64,000 bases of DNA from Cubamyces lactineus. Lineage: Eukaryota; Basidiomycota; Agaricomycetes; Polyporales; Polyporaceae. The stretch covers positions 186,001-250,000 of the forward strand of contig JACDTU010000014.1 in NCBI GenBank assembly GCA_022376465.1, given 5' to 3'. The notes below the pieces were generated by a model, which saw only the letters and a list, made by a program, of their open reading frames with translations, had not been told where the DNA came from and made no database searches. Below, in pieces: positions 43,012-54,721 of the stretch. Position 1 is the stretch's first letter, and the number at the start of each line of letters is the position of its first letter. The position numbers and the translations under genes are program-made.

Positions 43012-44439
43012 ATGTCAGGGTCGCGGACGCGTAAATATAGTGCAGAGGAGAAGGAGCAGCTTCTGGCCAACCTTGACCTAGAAGGTCCGTCTGCATCGCA
43101 TCAGGCTGGCGTGCTAACACCAACATGCCTGCACGCCTAGTGGCACATAAGACCCGTCAGTTCGAGGAATTGCTAGCGGACGCGCTTGAGAACTTCAGAA
43201 GGCACCAAGAAGGTCTGATTCTACGAATACCGCGCATTGTGCGCAATGTCACCTTGAAGGAATTCGCAAAGTACAACGGGGATATCCAGGAGTGTGTCAA
43301 GGGTCTGAAACGCGAACTGCTTGGTGCGGAGGACAACACCATTGATCCCAGTACGCGCAAGAGGAAGTGGATTGAGTCTCAGGAAACCGATGGAGATAAG
43401 CTGGACGCGAAGCTTGCTACCCAGGAGTCATCAAGAGCAATCAAAACTGGTATGGCACAATATATGGTTCTAGGGCCGTGTGTTAACGGCATCAGTAGCT
43501 CGTACAGTGGCAGCTACCCCTAAGAAGAAGCCAATGTCGTTCGCCGCGCCGACCACTGCGTCGAAGACACGTCTACCTGTTACCAAGACACCCGCCAAGG
43601 TCTGCGCTATCCCTCTTGCACAGAATTCTCATGCTCACAAAATTCAGTCCCAGGCACGCCCGCTACAACGCATTCCTTCAGGCGCTGTATCTCCAAGCCC
43701 ACAGAAGGGAAGCTCTAGACCACTGCAGTTCCCTCGTACGCCCTCGCGATTTACATCCCCCAACAAACCGTCTCAATCCGCTCACCCTACCCGTCCTGCT
43801 TCCCGAGTTCCCTCCGCATCCACGTTTAATCCGGTCTTACCGTCCGAATCTTCGCATCCTCGATGGCCGCGGAAGAATGAGAACATGCTCAGCGTCAATG
43901 GTTCACCATTAGCGAATCCTTACCAGCTCGACCTAAAGAACTGGTTCAAAGCAGTCGCTGAGGGTGACGGAGGTGATGGAGATGATAACGCGGGCTCGTC
44001 CACGGACAACAATGGTGGTCGCGGCCAGAGCAGGCTTGGAGTTCCCGGAGGCGGGCAGTTGAAGAAACAACGAAGCATCATCGTCCGCTCCGCGTCGTCT
44101 TCTTCGGCTGTGTCATATGGCGGCCATTCGCGATCTGCCTCACAGGCGAGCACGCTCGTTGCTTCACAAAGCGGGCTCGACAAGCGAGCCAGTGGGGCAT
44201 CTGTCAACGATGGGTCTACCCCTGCGGGTGCCCCAGGGCAGCTCTCCGCGGCTTCGTCCGTTTCCGCCTTGGTATCGGTACAGACGAAGGATGGGCATGT
44301 CCTCGAATTCAATCCTTTGCAGACGTCACCGGAGGAGCTCGATGCGCTCGAGGGTATCACAGACAGCGCAAAGAAGCAGGCAAAGGAGGATATGGCACGA
44401 TTGATCCAAATCACGGTCCAGCGGTGGAAGCTTGGTTAG
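43012..44439 (+). CDS. Borealin N-terminal-domain protein (chromosomal passenger complex)
   Basis: Likely Nbl1/Borealin subunit of the Aurora-INCENP-Survivin complex that controls chromosome segregation. MSGSRTRKYSAEEKEQLLAN begins at 43012; introns at about 43085 (GTCCGT...CCTAG) and 43451 (GTATGG...ATCAG) keep phase, and a third is likely near 43600. The Borealin N domain is seen as LEVAHKTRQFEELLADALEN, RIPRIVRNVTLKEFAKYNGD and IQECVKGLKREL. The remainder is a Ser/Pro/Thr-rich disordered part with several TP sites (KTPAK, RTPSRF), possible cyclin-dependent-kinase targets, then a C-terminal helix (LDALEGITDSAKKQAKEDMA) ending in WKLG. Larger than yeast Nbl1, closer to animal Borealin in having an extended tail. 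Confidence 0.8.
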
Positions 44440-44954
44440 ACTTTGAGACCAGTTTGCCTTTCTTCCGGACCTCTTTCTCTTTCATCATTTGGGCTGATTG
44501 TACTACTGAGTCAGTTTGTGTACCATCGAGTGTGGGCTTGTACACATTATGGGCCGCCTGGTGTCTGAATCAATCTAGACAAGGTACTGCACTGCTCAAC
44601 TTGCTCACGAGCATCCACATCTGACTATAATCCCTATTGCGACTTGCGCAAAAGCCACACTCTGTCGCAGCATGTCAGATTAGGTTTCTGAGGCAGACGA
44701 CTATTCGGCGTGCGGTAGTTTAGACATTCCGTATAGCGGTACCAGTTCCTGCGCCTTAACGTCGACTGCCCCGCTCATCTCAGCAAAAATAGCTAGGAAT
44801 GAGGTCATAGGCGTGATTCATTTGGCCCAACTCTATACTCCCGCACATATAAACTGATAGGCCCGGGGTTCATTGGGGGCAGAGTTCTTGACGAGCCCAG
44901 CTGATATTATCACCGCTGAATTGGGATCTTCTAGTCAACGCGAGTCCTTCGCCA
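44440..44954 (+). promoter_or_regulatory. Promoter region of terpene synthase 1
   Basis: No gene in these 515 bases. CATATAAAC at 44846-44854, about 100 bases before the ATG, is a good TATA box. The second synthase has the same CATATAAAC about 80 bases before its ATG. Confidence 0.55.
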
Positions 44955-46290
44955 ATGGCCGAAATCGACCGGTACGTGTTCCTTCATATGCTCTAGACGT
45001 CGCGCTGCTGAGGACTTCGCCAACTCAGAACACATCAGCTTGGTCTAACCGAGAACAGCGACGAGCTGCCTTGCGCTCAGGCGACCCGCCCCTCGGATAT
45101 GGAGGCAACAGCTGTAATGAATATCCGCGTGGATCCCAACTCGATTGCACAAATCATGCATATTCTACGCGACTTCCTGTTTCGCTTGGGTTATAACCCG
45201 CCTCACACCCCCGTCAACACCGAACTACGATCTGACCTTGCGAAGATGGTTGACTCCTGGAACCTGGGCATAAGCAAGGCTTGCCGTGGCGTTGCCGCTA
45301 CGATAGAGTCGGCCTGTCTCATCACGGAATGTGCCTATGGACACATTCCGTACCGGGAACAGCTACTCGTTGCCTCTTACACTGCGCTAGTCATCTTTGT
45401 CGACGATCTTAAGCCCCTGGACGCCCTTCAACAGGTTGGGCGGTGGGTCGCTACTGGGGAGAAGGTCACTAATATCGCCCTGGAACAACTGCTACTACAG
45501 ATCCGGAAAATCTACGACCATTCCTCCCACCTCGTCGCGGATTGCATCAACGTCGCCACCTTAGACGGCCTCCTCGGCCACGCGATAGAGTTCATCTCAG
45601 AGGAGACGAATGGCACTGTCCCACAGAGCGCGCTATATGCCGAGTTTATCCGGCGCAAGACCGGGTATGGGATACCGTATGCGCTATTCAACTTTATCAA
45701 GGCATGGCAAGACGCTTCAGATCTTCGCTACCTTCTGATAGCACCGTGAGTGACTGTATATTATGGCCAGGGACCCTGCTCCTCACTTCTGATGCTACTA
45801 GTGCTATGGAACGGTACATCAATGGCATCAAGTGAGTCTTGTTGTGCATCGCTATCAGCTTCGGCTCATTCCACACTTCAATATTTCTTATGGGATCAAG
45901 TGACCTGTGAGTTTCTGCCATTATATGCGCACCATGGTTCTTGATTGACTCGCTTCCTAGATTTTCTTTCTATAAGGAAACCTTGAAGGGAGAAACGAGC
46001 AACTACGTTTATCTCAGTGCCGCTGCTCAACATAAGAGCCCCTATGCCGGTCTCCAGTCACTCGCCGACGACATCGTAGCCACTGTTCGTAACATGAGAT
46101 CCATAACTTCTGCCGACCCTCAGTTGGCGGAGATTTGCGAGAAACATCTCATGGTGAGTAGTCTGAGATGTCTATTCAGCCCCATCAGTTGCATTGCGCC
46201 GGCTGATTGCAAAAATAGGGGTTCCTTGAGTTTCACATCAAAGATAGAAGATATCGCCTCGATGAGTTACAATTGTTGCAGGGTCTCTAG
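44955..46290 (+). CDS. Trichodiene-synthase-like sesquiterpene synthase 1 (TS1), 334 aa
   Basis: Class I terpene cyclase (TRI5-like family) expected to convert farnesyl diphosphate to a sesquiterpene in the cytosol; product unknown. Exons join(44955..44971,45059..45745,45802..45831,45901..45906,45961..46153,46219..46290) sum to 335 codons with no frame break. First metal motif VDDLKPLD (residues about 120-127) has the DD pair but no acidic residue at position five. The NSE triad NDLFSFYKE (about residue 245) is only formed when the 6-base exon 45901..45906 is included: N is split over exons 3/4, D is entirely in the micro-exon. C-terminal DRRYRL carries the RY pair that binds diphosphate. The 17-base first exon was chosen because it joins in frame and puts an ATG about 100 bases after the TATA box. 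If unsupported, the ATG at 45099 is the alternative. Confidence 0.88.
45901..45906 (+). other. Six-base micro-exon of TS1
   Basis: TGACCT between ...ATCAAG and GTGAGT. Completes AAT (Asn), encodes GAC (Asp) and begins CTA (Leu) of the NSE motif. The same-sized exon occurs at the same place in the other two synthases (61235-61240 and 63759-63764). Confidence 0.8.
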
Positions 46291-47512
46291 TGGAGGGAGA
46301 ATAGTCGGTGAGGAGGGAGCGCTGTGACTACGCGTTGTAGTGCACGACAATTACAAACTCGAATCACTTCCTGTCTAGTCGGACGGTCCTGGAGATATCC
46401 GTACTTCGATTCCACCTTTCCCATTCGCTTTATGACGGAATTTGAAACGTCCGAACCGTTGAAGCTGCTGGACAGACGTGTTTCTCAGTTTTGATGGTGA
46501 TGGTGCTAGTGTGCGTACAAGTGCGCCTCTGCGCGAAAACTCAATTTCTATGTGGATTCTGACGCGTGGCACTAGGTTGGGCAATTCGCTGCCTCTTTTG
46601 CTGACCATCACAAATAGATTTGTCAATAGATCTTCCTGAGCGAGAATGGTCATCGTCGGTAGGGCCAAGCGCAGGTGACATTCGTCGTTTCGACTCTTCG
46701 GCGCTTGCAGGCTTGCTGTATTTTGGCATATTTGGCATAATGTGGCGAAGCAAGTTCGCCAAGCGACTTTGACAGAGTAACGTCGAGGCACTCGGAAAGG
46801 TGGTGCGGTAGTGCGTCACTCGCCAGGAACTGCAGGATCCGGTCTTGGAGACCATGCCCTTCCAGTCCCGCGACATGAACCACCACTACCCTCGTTTCGG
46901 CGCCGGCGAGCCGTGTCAATGATTCGCTCATCAATTCTTCGTCAACTTGCAGGGCTGCGTTGAGTTCCATTTCCGGGCGAAGAAGTATCGTCTACATAAC
47001 CTGCAGCTGGGGAGCCACAATCCGGACACTGCTGTTGACGTCCATTAATAGAGGGGGTCTAGTCATTGTTTGTAACAACGACTCGGATCGATTTTAGGAC
47101 GCGCCAGGTTCCCTTGCCGACGCACCTACGCGAAACGCAAGCATCTAACTAACGGCCAGCACAACACTTCACTATTGTAGGTCATGACATACGGAGTAAC
47201 TCTGCGCAAAGATCGACGGCAGTCACACAGTCGCAGCCCTACCTGGGTGTTCAACGTTCAGTACTCGTTCAGCATAGCCTTAGGCGTTACTCGTTTAACG
47301 GTAACGCTCTCACGCGGACTCCGTGCTCCGACCGCCAGTGCCTTCCGAATACCGCCCCGCAAAGACCGTCTCCGGTGGTTAGAACATTCATACCGGAGTC
47401 TAAGGCAGTGCCTGCGGTTCTTTGGCATGCGTTCAATGACTGCCGAGAGGATAATAAGAGCACCTCGGCCTGACCCTCGCGTTTTCACCCAGGTGTATCT
47501 CGATCCCTTGCC
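46291..47512. other. Region without a confident gene
   Basis: Between TS1 and the DUF6593 gene. Holds only the uncertain minus-strand frames described separately (46375-46970). Confidence 0.4.
46375..46970 (-). CDS. Hypothetical protein fragment
   Basis: Two overlapping minus-strand frames: one up to 46970 (ELMSESLTRLAGAETRVVVV, helical and charged) and one down to a stop at 46375 (DLLTNLFVMVSKRGSELP ... RFGRFKFRHKANGKGGIEVR). They could be two exons of a small gene or remains of an F-box/LRR-type gene, but I recognise no domain and could not prove a splice. Low confidence. Confidence 0.22.
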
Positions 47513-48210
47513 ATGAGGAAGCTACATTTCTTCTCCCAACAGCCCACGAACTCGGCGGTCATCGATAGCGCAACAGGGAACGTGCTCTACGAATTCTTCA
47601 CGACCGACGCCACAACCCACACGACCAACCAGCTCGGGCGCGACGAGCGCGTCAAAGTTACGACGATGTGGAACGCACAGAGACAGGTTGTCGCGCTGTA
47701 CACTCATGGAGCGTCGAAGGATGAGGTCACGTATTCGGGGCAAACTCGAAGTGTGGATGACTGGCTGGTGTGGAGTAGCAAACCTGGTCCCTCTGGGAGG
47801 TGAGCTAGGGAAACTCTATCGAGCTCAGGGTCTAGGCTCACTCCACTCGCCAGTGCCTGTAACACCATTCAAAAATGTCAATTCGGCTTCCCTGATGGAA
47901 AGAAGTACAAGTGGACGTACCACAGTGATGATACCCGGAACAGAAGATTCTCAGTGAGTCCGCTATCTCAGTAACACTGTCGTTTGTCCAGACTGAACTC
48001 AGCCCGAAGATCTTCCCTTCCGACCAAACAACCACCTATGAGCTATTCGAGTGTGAGACAAGCCAGTTCCTGGCGAACGGCTACCGCCCTCAGCGCAGCG
48101 GGATATTCCCTTGCACGAGGAAACTGAAGCTTGCAGTCATGGCGGACGGGGAGGCGATGCTCGACACGATCGTCCTCACATTCGTGCTGTGTGTATGCAG
48201 ACCTCTGTAG
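47513..48210 (+). CDS. DUF6593-like protein
   Basis: Member of a protein family expanded in mushroom-forming fungi, function unknown. Starts MRKLHFFSQQPTNSAVIDSA at 47513 and shows the family layout: VIDSATGNVLYEFFT, a Thr-rich strand TTDATTHTTNQ (usually the xRTTTI strand), VKVTTMWNAQRQVVALY, DWLV; after introns comes CQFGFPDGKKYKWTY, then LFECETSQFLANGY, and the C-terminal hydrophobic strand KLKLAVMADGEAMLDTIVLTFVL with the conserved ILD-IVVTF-like ending. Stop at 48208-48210. At least two introns (from about 47801, and around 47952). Next to RasGEF, convergent. Confidence 0.72.
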
Positions 48211-48814
48211 AATCTGGAGTATCACATCTTGCCGAGTGCAGAATCAGTCGGATACGAGACTGATTGACAACTCACCTTACGTTCCCTTGAGACGTCTTAT
48301 GACATTTCTGTGTGATCGGTAGACAATGTACGAGATGCGCCAGCGTTGTTCTGCATTGACATGGATATGATGTAGGGATGAGTACGATGGAGGGGACCAA
48401 TAATAATATGTAGGCTTTAGACGTGCACAGTACACTAGGCGCTAGGCTTTCGGTGAGCCGCAACGCAACCCATGCGTTCGGAGACGGAGGGGACATGTCG
48501 CGGTCGTTGATGGTCCGTACAAACAAAGGGAGGTAGGGAGAGCAAGCGATATTTAGACAGCGAAGGATAGTTTGAGAGGAACATGGAAGACGACGGTGGC
48601 GGCTTTCGACACCGACACAGATGGGACGCCTAACAAACCCCAAACGCCGCCATCCATGTGGGCGGTCGTTGAGGGAGAATGATGGGGTAGACAGTAGTGC
48701 AAGGAAATGCAAAAAATACAAGCGTGACGAAGACGAACTGCAGCTTACAAAACGACGACTTGCACATCCGACGAAGAACAACGAGACGAAGATGGTCCGG
48801 TGAAAAACGGCATA
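48211..48814. other. Convergent intergenic region
   Basis: 3' flanks of the DUF6593 gene and RasGEF. A 169-codon minus-strand frame here has Cys/Ser/Leu-rich, non-protein-like composition and was not accepted. Confidence 0.45.
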
Positions 48815-51800
48815 CTATGATGCGGAGGTTGGAGTAAGCGAATTTTGTGTTCGGCTTGCCCATGCGAATAGCTGACGGACGTCACTTGTAGGGGGCGTCT
48901 CCGCAGATTGCTTAGGTTCGACAAGAAGACTACGATAGGTCCATCCTATCAATGCACAGGACCTCGACCAGCGTACGAGTAGGACGTACCTTCTCCGATA
49001 GAGGTCTTGCAAGTCACCTTGTCTTTGAGATTTCTCGAACGCGTCCCGCAAGTATGCTTGCACCTCAGGAATTTCCTTGAGGTTATAGGGCACCTGGAAG
49101 CGTTGCATATCTACAGATTCGTTGAGTCGTCAATGATTGCACTGCGGTTGAGGCACAGGAAACACGTACCTTGTACGATACGCGCAAGTTTGTGGTATTT
49201 ATTGAAATTAATGAGCTTCTTCTCAGGTGACTTGGGGGACGTCCTATGCGAGGGGTTTCCCTCTCGACAGAACGTTAGGTCCGTGAGGTAAAGTCCTGTA
49301 TTAACGTATGAGCAGGCGCATCGAGATAGGCCGTAAAGCAACATACCGAGGAAGGGAACGGCGGGCGGAGCTGTGTTCCGCAGACGTGACCGGTACTCGT
49401 GGTAATTCCGGGCATGGTCCGCAAGTTTGCGAAGCGCCTCCAGCTGAATCTTGTTCTTCTGTGGTAGACCCTACAACTTGTGTTCAGTACGAGTAACGCG
49501 AATAATATGAGGTGCTTTACTTACAACCCAGGTCTGATGCAGACGCGCAATCGTCGACGAGTCCAGCGCGGCCAATATAGAGCGCGGCGTGCTGTAGTTG
49601 CGCAGCGACACACACCGATCCGCCAGCTTGATGAAGAACTTCACGAGCGCCGTGCGCTTCTTCGTGTCCGGCTCGTTCAAGATGCTCTCCGCCACCCAAC
49701 CCGTGATTGCCGTACTGAGCGACGTGACGGCCTTGACGTGCGCGGGGGACACGCCGCTGCCCGAGTCAAGCAAGAGCTCCTCCGGCTGGATCGCGCAGTA
49801 GAGCGTACACTCCATCACGGTCAGCTGCCGTGCGAGTTCCAGTGCGTCAAAGTCGGTCACGGCGACCGAGCCGAAGTTCGCGCTGCGCAACGCCGAAAGC
49901 ACAGTCTTCGTCATGATCGGTCGTGGAATCTCAGAGATGGGCCCAGGCAGGACGACGGGCGGGTTTAACGGAATGCCTGCGTCGCGCAGGCGGTCGCGGT
50001 CGCCCGATGCAAGAGCGATGTTCTCGCGCGAGCTGATACGCTGCTGGACTAGAGCGAGGATACGTTGGGACTGCTGGGGGAACATGATTGACAGCGCTTC
50101 GTTCGTGAACGAGACAAGCGTCGGGAGCACTGCGCTGTCGGACGAATGCCGCCAGTAGCTCTCAACCCATGTCTTGATGAAGTTGGAGACGCGAAGGCGG
50201 ACAGGGAGCCCCTTGCGCTGTTGCCACAATCTCAGATCCGCGTCGCCTAGGCCTGGAGGAGGAAGGATGTTGTAACGCGTGATGACCGCGTCGAGGAGTG
50301 CAGCGGGAGTCGTGAACAGGCGGAAGGTCATGAAGAACACTGCCGCGAAGGGAGGCTCCACGAGCGAGTCGTGCGGCGTCATACGTTCCACAAGAGCCTC
50401 GAGCGTCGCGCCCACGAGCTGGCCGTCGCTGTTGTACGCCACGTCCTCGGGCGCGTGGTCGTGGGGGTAGGTCCACGGGAGTACCGCCGTCGCGAGGCGA
50501 GAAGAGGGAACAGGGGGTATCTCGCCGCCCATGAGCCTCTCCTCGAACGTAGATATGCTTGGCGTGGGCCCATGACGTTGGCTACCTTCCCATGTGGTCC
50601 GGTCGTCCTCCGTCGGTGCATACGAGCGTACGGACAGGATATCCGACCTGACAGTATCGAGCGAAGGCCTGCCGTCGATGGGCGACAGCGGATTCTCGTC
50701 TGCCACATTGGGAGACACGGGAGCCGATGCTGGTCTTTCCTCCGTCTTACTGGGCACGTCCGGCGCGGGTAACGGTAATTGTGACGCGGACGGCGACGGA
50801 GGCTCCTCTGAAATCGCAATCTCCTCCATCGAGGCGTTCTTCGCCGTCATCGTATTTTCCGCCTCCTCCACGCTCTGCGCCTGGATAGTCAAGTCCTCTT
50901 CATCTCCTGCAGCTACGCCCGACACATCCTCGCCCGCATCGCCAACATACGGGCCGTGCATCGCAGCGAGGCTGCTCGCCTTGCGAATCCGCGGGCCACC
51001 ACCGCTTGCTGATGACGCGCGGTGTGCATGCGAGAATTTTCGCGGAGTATATGCCCCAGCCTCGGGATCCCCGGGGACGGGCAGCTGGAAAACAAATGGA
51101 CGCTCTCCAGATGCGCGTTGCACGCAGCGCTTAACGGCGGCTACACAATCCGAACCTGCTTTGAGCGAGTCCGTCGCGCACCTCAACAGACGAGCTTTTT
51201 CCTCCTCCTCGGATACATCCTCTGGGGGTGGGCCGGTAAGCACGCGCACCGAATCTGCGAGCGTGCTCGTGACATTATACACGTTCTCCTTGGCTACCCG
51301 CAGCGCAGAAGCCTTGGGAAGCGGGACGTCGGGATGCCGTAGGACGGCTTCGACGAGCGTCAGCAGCCGGCAGACGACGTCGACGACCTCGCGCACGAGG
51401 TCGTACATATGGCCCGTGCTCGACGCATGCGACGTGCGCGAATGTGAGTGTGCGTGCCCGATGAACGCGGCGATCGTCGAGAGGAACGCGTCGTGCGTCG
51501 CGCGCAGGGCTTCGGTCAGCTCCGCGCTCGTCGCAGGCCCGGACGGGAAGACGGGTGTCGCGGGCGCGCCCACGCTGGAGTCGCTGGACGAGAATGACGA
51601 GGAAGACGAGGATGAGATGCTGCTGATTGAGTCCTGTGCAGCCTTGTGCCCGAGCACGCCGCTGCTGCTGACGAATCTGCGCGCGGGGGTGGAGAGCTGT
51701 TGTTCCGACAGCTTTCGTTGCGGGACTCTGAGTGGACCACTTGGTACTGGAGGGTAGTCGGCGCCCATGGCTGCTCGTTTAGACATCTTCAGGTCTCCCA

Positions 51801-53584
51801 GGCTCTTGGGGCGCGTCGGAGTCATGGTGTTGGTCATCCGCCTAGGCCGCGCTGCTATACCGTTTGTAGATCGACCCGGGGTTTCGAAGCAGTTGTCGCT
51901 CGCGTTGCCGTCATCTTGTACCAGAGTCTCGGATTCAGTACGCGCAATACGTGAAGCATTCGAGGGCAGGTTAACGCCGCACTGAACCGCCACGGCGAGG
52001 AACCCACGGACATGCGCGAACAGTTGTCCTGCAAGACGTACCATGGCCTGCACCTCCATTTCGCGGGCGTCCTCGGCCGTGCCCTCGTCCGAAGCCCGCT
52101 TTGCTTGCGAGACGAGTGAGGCGAGGTCCGACAGAATGCGCTTGCGCTCCTGAGCGAGCACCCCATGTTGTCTGAGAACCGGCGCGTCGCGTGAAAGACA
52201 CCCGATTTCGGACAGCAGCGCGCGCACGCAGGAGATGATGCAGGCCGTTGCGGGCTGAAAGTGATGGATGCGGCTCATTCGTACGGCATTTTGGAGGAGA
52301 GAAAGACCACGGAGAAGCGGGAGCATGAGCGGGGGACAGTACATATTGATGCTCGGATCGAACGAGTCTGCTGCTGTTGGGCGGTGGTCGTTGCGGGGAT
52401 AAGGCGCCTTGCCTTTCCGTGAGATGGTACTTGTCCACGAGGTTGTAGAGGATGTGGACATGTTCTGACTGTGCCCGGGGCGGGGATTCTGACACGCCAA
52501 GGAGTGAAAGTCAGCATCTTAAGTCTCGAGGGCGCTGGGCAGAGGAGGAGAGCAGTCCTGCTAGGATCGTATCCTAGCTGCGAGCCACAATTCGGGCGAG
52601 ATGGCTGCTCAGAACTGACTGGAACGGATGGTGAACCGATGATCACAGAAGCACTGCGGTGGCCATGGCACGATCCAGAGATTCCGAGAGACGGCAGATC
52701 TCTGCGCAACTCAGATGTGCAGAGAAGACGCGCAACGCCAGGACGCCACCTCTCTGCGCTCGTAGTAGTAACCATGACTGTGGGGTGTATCCACCGTGCA
52801 ACAGAATACGCGTGCAGAATGCGAGACTCGTTACTTGGTAGCCGATGCGCGAGCGCCCGTGCCTAGACTGTATGCGGCATATGTAGACCATCTGCAGCCA
52901 CGCCGTTGACTAGAGGTAGTGCTCATCGACGTTTCTGAAGAAGCCTCCAAAGCCTCTATCTGGATGGCTCCGCATACACCTCATGGAAGTTGTGATGAAG
53001 GCGGATCAGGGACGAATATAACTCACCTTCCCACCAGGTAACTCTTCCTCCGTCAGCAGGCCAACCTCCGAAGTGACATAGTTGCTCGGAAACCAGCCTC
53101 GGCGTCCGTCCAACTCCCCATCCCACCAGCCACTCGGGTCACGGTTGAGGACATGGATGACCTGACCGGCGCGAAAGCTAAGGCAAGTGACATTCTGCTG
53201 CTGCGGAGCAAAGTCGTGCATAGCGAGGACGTATTCTTGCATGTCTCTGCTCTCGTCCTCCGAGCCAGAGTCAATTGCGCTCCACGAAGAGCTGACAGCA
53301 GATCTAGAGGCAGCGGAGATGGACGTAGGTGCGCTCGAAGGGTGTGCAGAGTTGGCAGACAGATGTGTAGATGCACTAGAGGGTGCGTGTGAGATGTAGG
53401 ACACTGCGGACGAAGCAGAGGCGGTAGAAGGGCTACGGAGACGATGGGACGAGCTCGCAGTGCTTCTGGAAGTAGAGGGAGTGCGTGGGCCATTGCGAGA
53501 CGGCGCTCTGCTAGAGGATGATTCTGGGAGGGCGACAGAGGTGTCGATGCGAAGGTGAGAGACAGGCATGATTCCTGATCTCAT
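48815..53584 (-). CDS. Ras guanine-nucleotide exchange factor (Cdc25 type) with SH3 domain
   Basis: Activator of Ras that promotes GDP release, acting at the membrane upstream of cAMP/MAPK signalling. Start at 53584 (MRSGIMPVSHLRID). SH3 domain in the first large exon: EYVLAMHDFAPQQQNVTCLS ... PSGWWDGELDGRRGWFPSNYV. After a long intron region (about 53035-52493) a 1000-codon exon gives a helical region, Ser-rich linkers with an acidic stretch, the RasGEF-N domain (AYNSDGQLVGATLEALVERM ... MTFRLFTTPAALLDAVI) and the start of the catalytic domain (DFDALELARQLTVMECTLYC, LNEPDTKKRTALVKFFIKLA, CVSLRNYSTPRSILAALDSS). The last exons give YLTDLTFCREGNPSH, KLINFNKYHKLARIVQ and RFQVPYNL, ending at 48815. 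The N-terminal SH3 plus C-terminal GEF order is that of yeast Cdc25. The intron between SH3 and body is unusually long, so further small exons may hide there. Confidence 0.86.
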
Positions 53585-54721
53585 GAGCGAGTACTAAGGG
53601 GTGCTGGTGTTGAGTAGATATGATTATGAGTGTGCGCAGATATGTCGTGCGTCGCGTGAAGGTCTTGAGGTCGATAGCAAGCGGATAGCAAGTAGACAAA
53701 TCTAGAAGCAGAGGCTGAGAGCAGGAGCGATGTGGAGGGTATGTCGGGCAAGGATATAGACGTTGTAGATGGAGTCGTAAAATAAAGGGTGGGGATAGGC
53801 GGGCAGTCTGGAGAGGAGGGAAGCAAGGCGAGCAGCAACCCGGGCGAACCGCGAGAACGGGGAAGGAGAACTCGTTCCGTTCATCGGCCTCGCCCAAAAA
53901 CACGCCAACTACGTTCGTATTCCGTCACAATCGCGTGACGTTCTCCGTGACGGTTCGTGACTCTCGCGCTCGCGTCAATATGTTCCGTTGCGCACTTGTC
54001 CCGCCACCACTGCGATCCCCTTGTGAACTGGCTCATCCTGTCTCTCCTGTTGCTTGCTCACGGTACTCTAGGCTTCACTTAAGAACGCCTTGCACAACTG
54101 ACTACTTTTTGGACGCCGGAGACTGCTTGGAAATGGAGAGACTTCCGACACGCTACCATGCCCCCATACCACCAGACACCACCGGAGCCTAAGCTTGGCT
54201 TACGCATTTACCTCTTCCTTTCACTCTCTCTTCCTCTCTCTTCCATGTGTGCCGGAAGAGGACTGCTTCGTGGTCTAGAAACGCCTACCTATACTGCCTT
54301 GTGGAGGCTATCTTGGACCTCTTGCTCTCTATCCTCGTCGAGGCTCGCATCTACCAAGGATACCGTCTCGCTATATGAGCACTCTGCCGACTGGGGACCG
54401 CTGCAGATACAGCACCCGCATCCTCAAAGGAGCCATATTGCCATCATCGTATGGCCATCGATCCGCCTTATCGCTGCATTTCAACTTTCCATGCACGACG
54501 GAGCTCCTAGGCGCCAGTCGGCTTATCTGCGCAATTCATAACGATCTCGCGGGTACTGAAGCTCCCCCTACCGATGCCCCTTGGACCTTTTGAAGATCAG
54601 GAGTCATTTGGCTGCAATACTCTGGTCTTCCTCGTACCGCCATCTTCGCGGTTTCTCACTCGGCTGTTGAGTCTTGCAGTTGTGCAGCATTTCCTTGCGG
54701 GGCGTCTGCTTCAGGGGTACT
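53585..54721. promoter_or_regulatory. Divergent promoter region, RasGEF / NiCoT
   Basis: 1.1 kb between two start codons. Contains CT-rich stretches (for example about 54205-54245) but no recognisable gene. Confidence 0.4.

Noticed and set aside
45861..45906. A 48-base exon in TS1 ending SSDLFSFYKE
   Set aside because: It keeps phase, but TS2 and TS3 lack an equivalent splice acceptor, while the 6-base exon gives the canonical Asn in all three.
48272..48781. 169-codon minus-strand ORF
   Set aside because: Cys/Ser/Leu-rich, no domain, in a convergent 3' region.
50594..51757. 387-codon plus-strand ORF
   Set aside because: Antisense shadow of the large RasGEF exon in GC-rich sequence.
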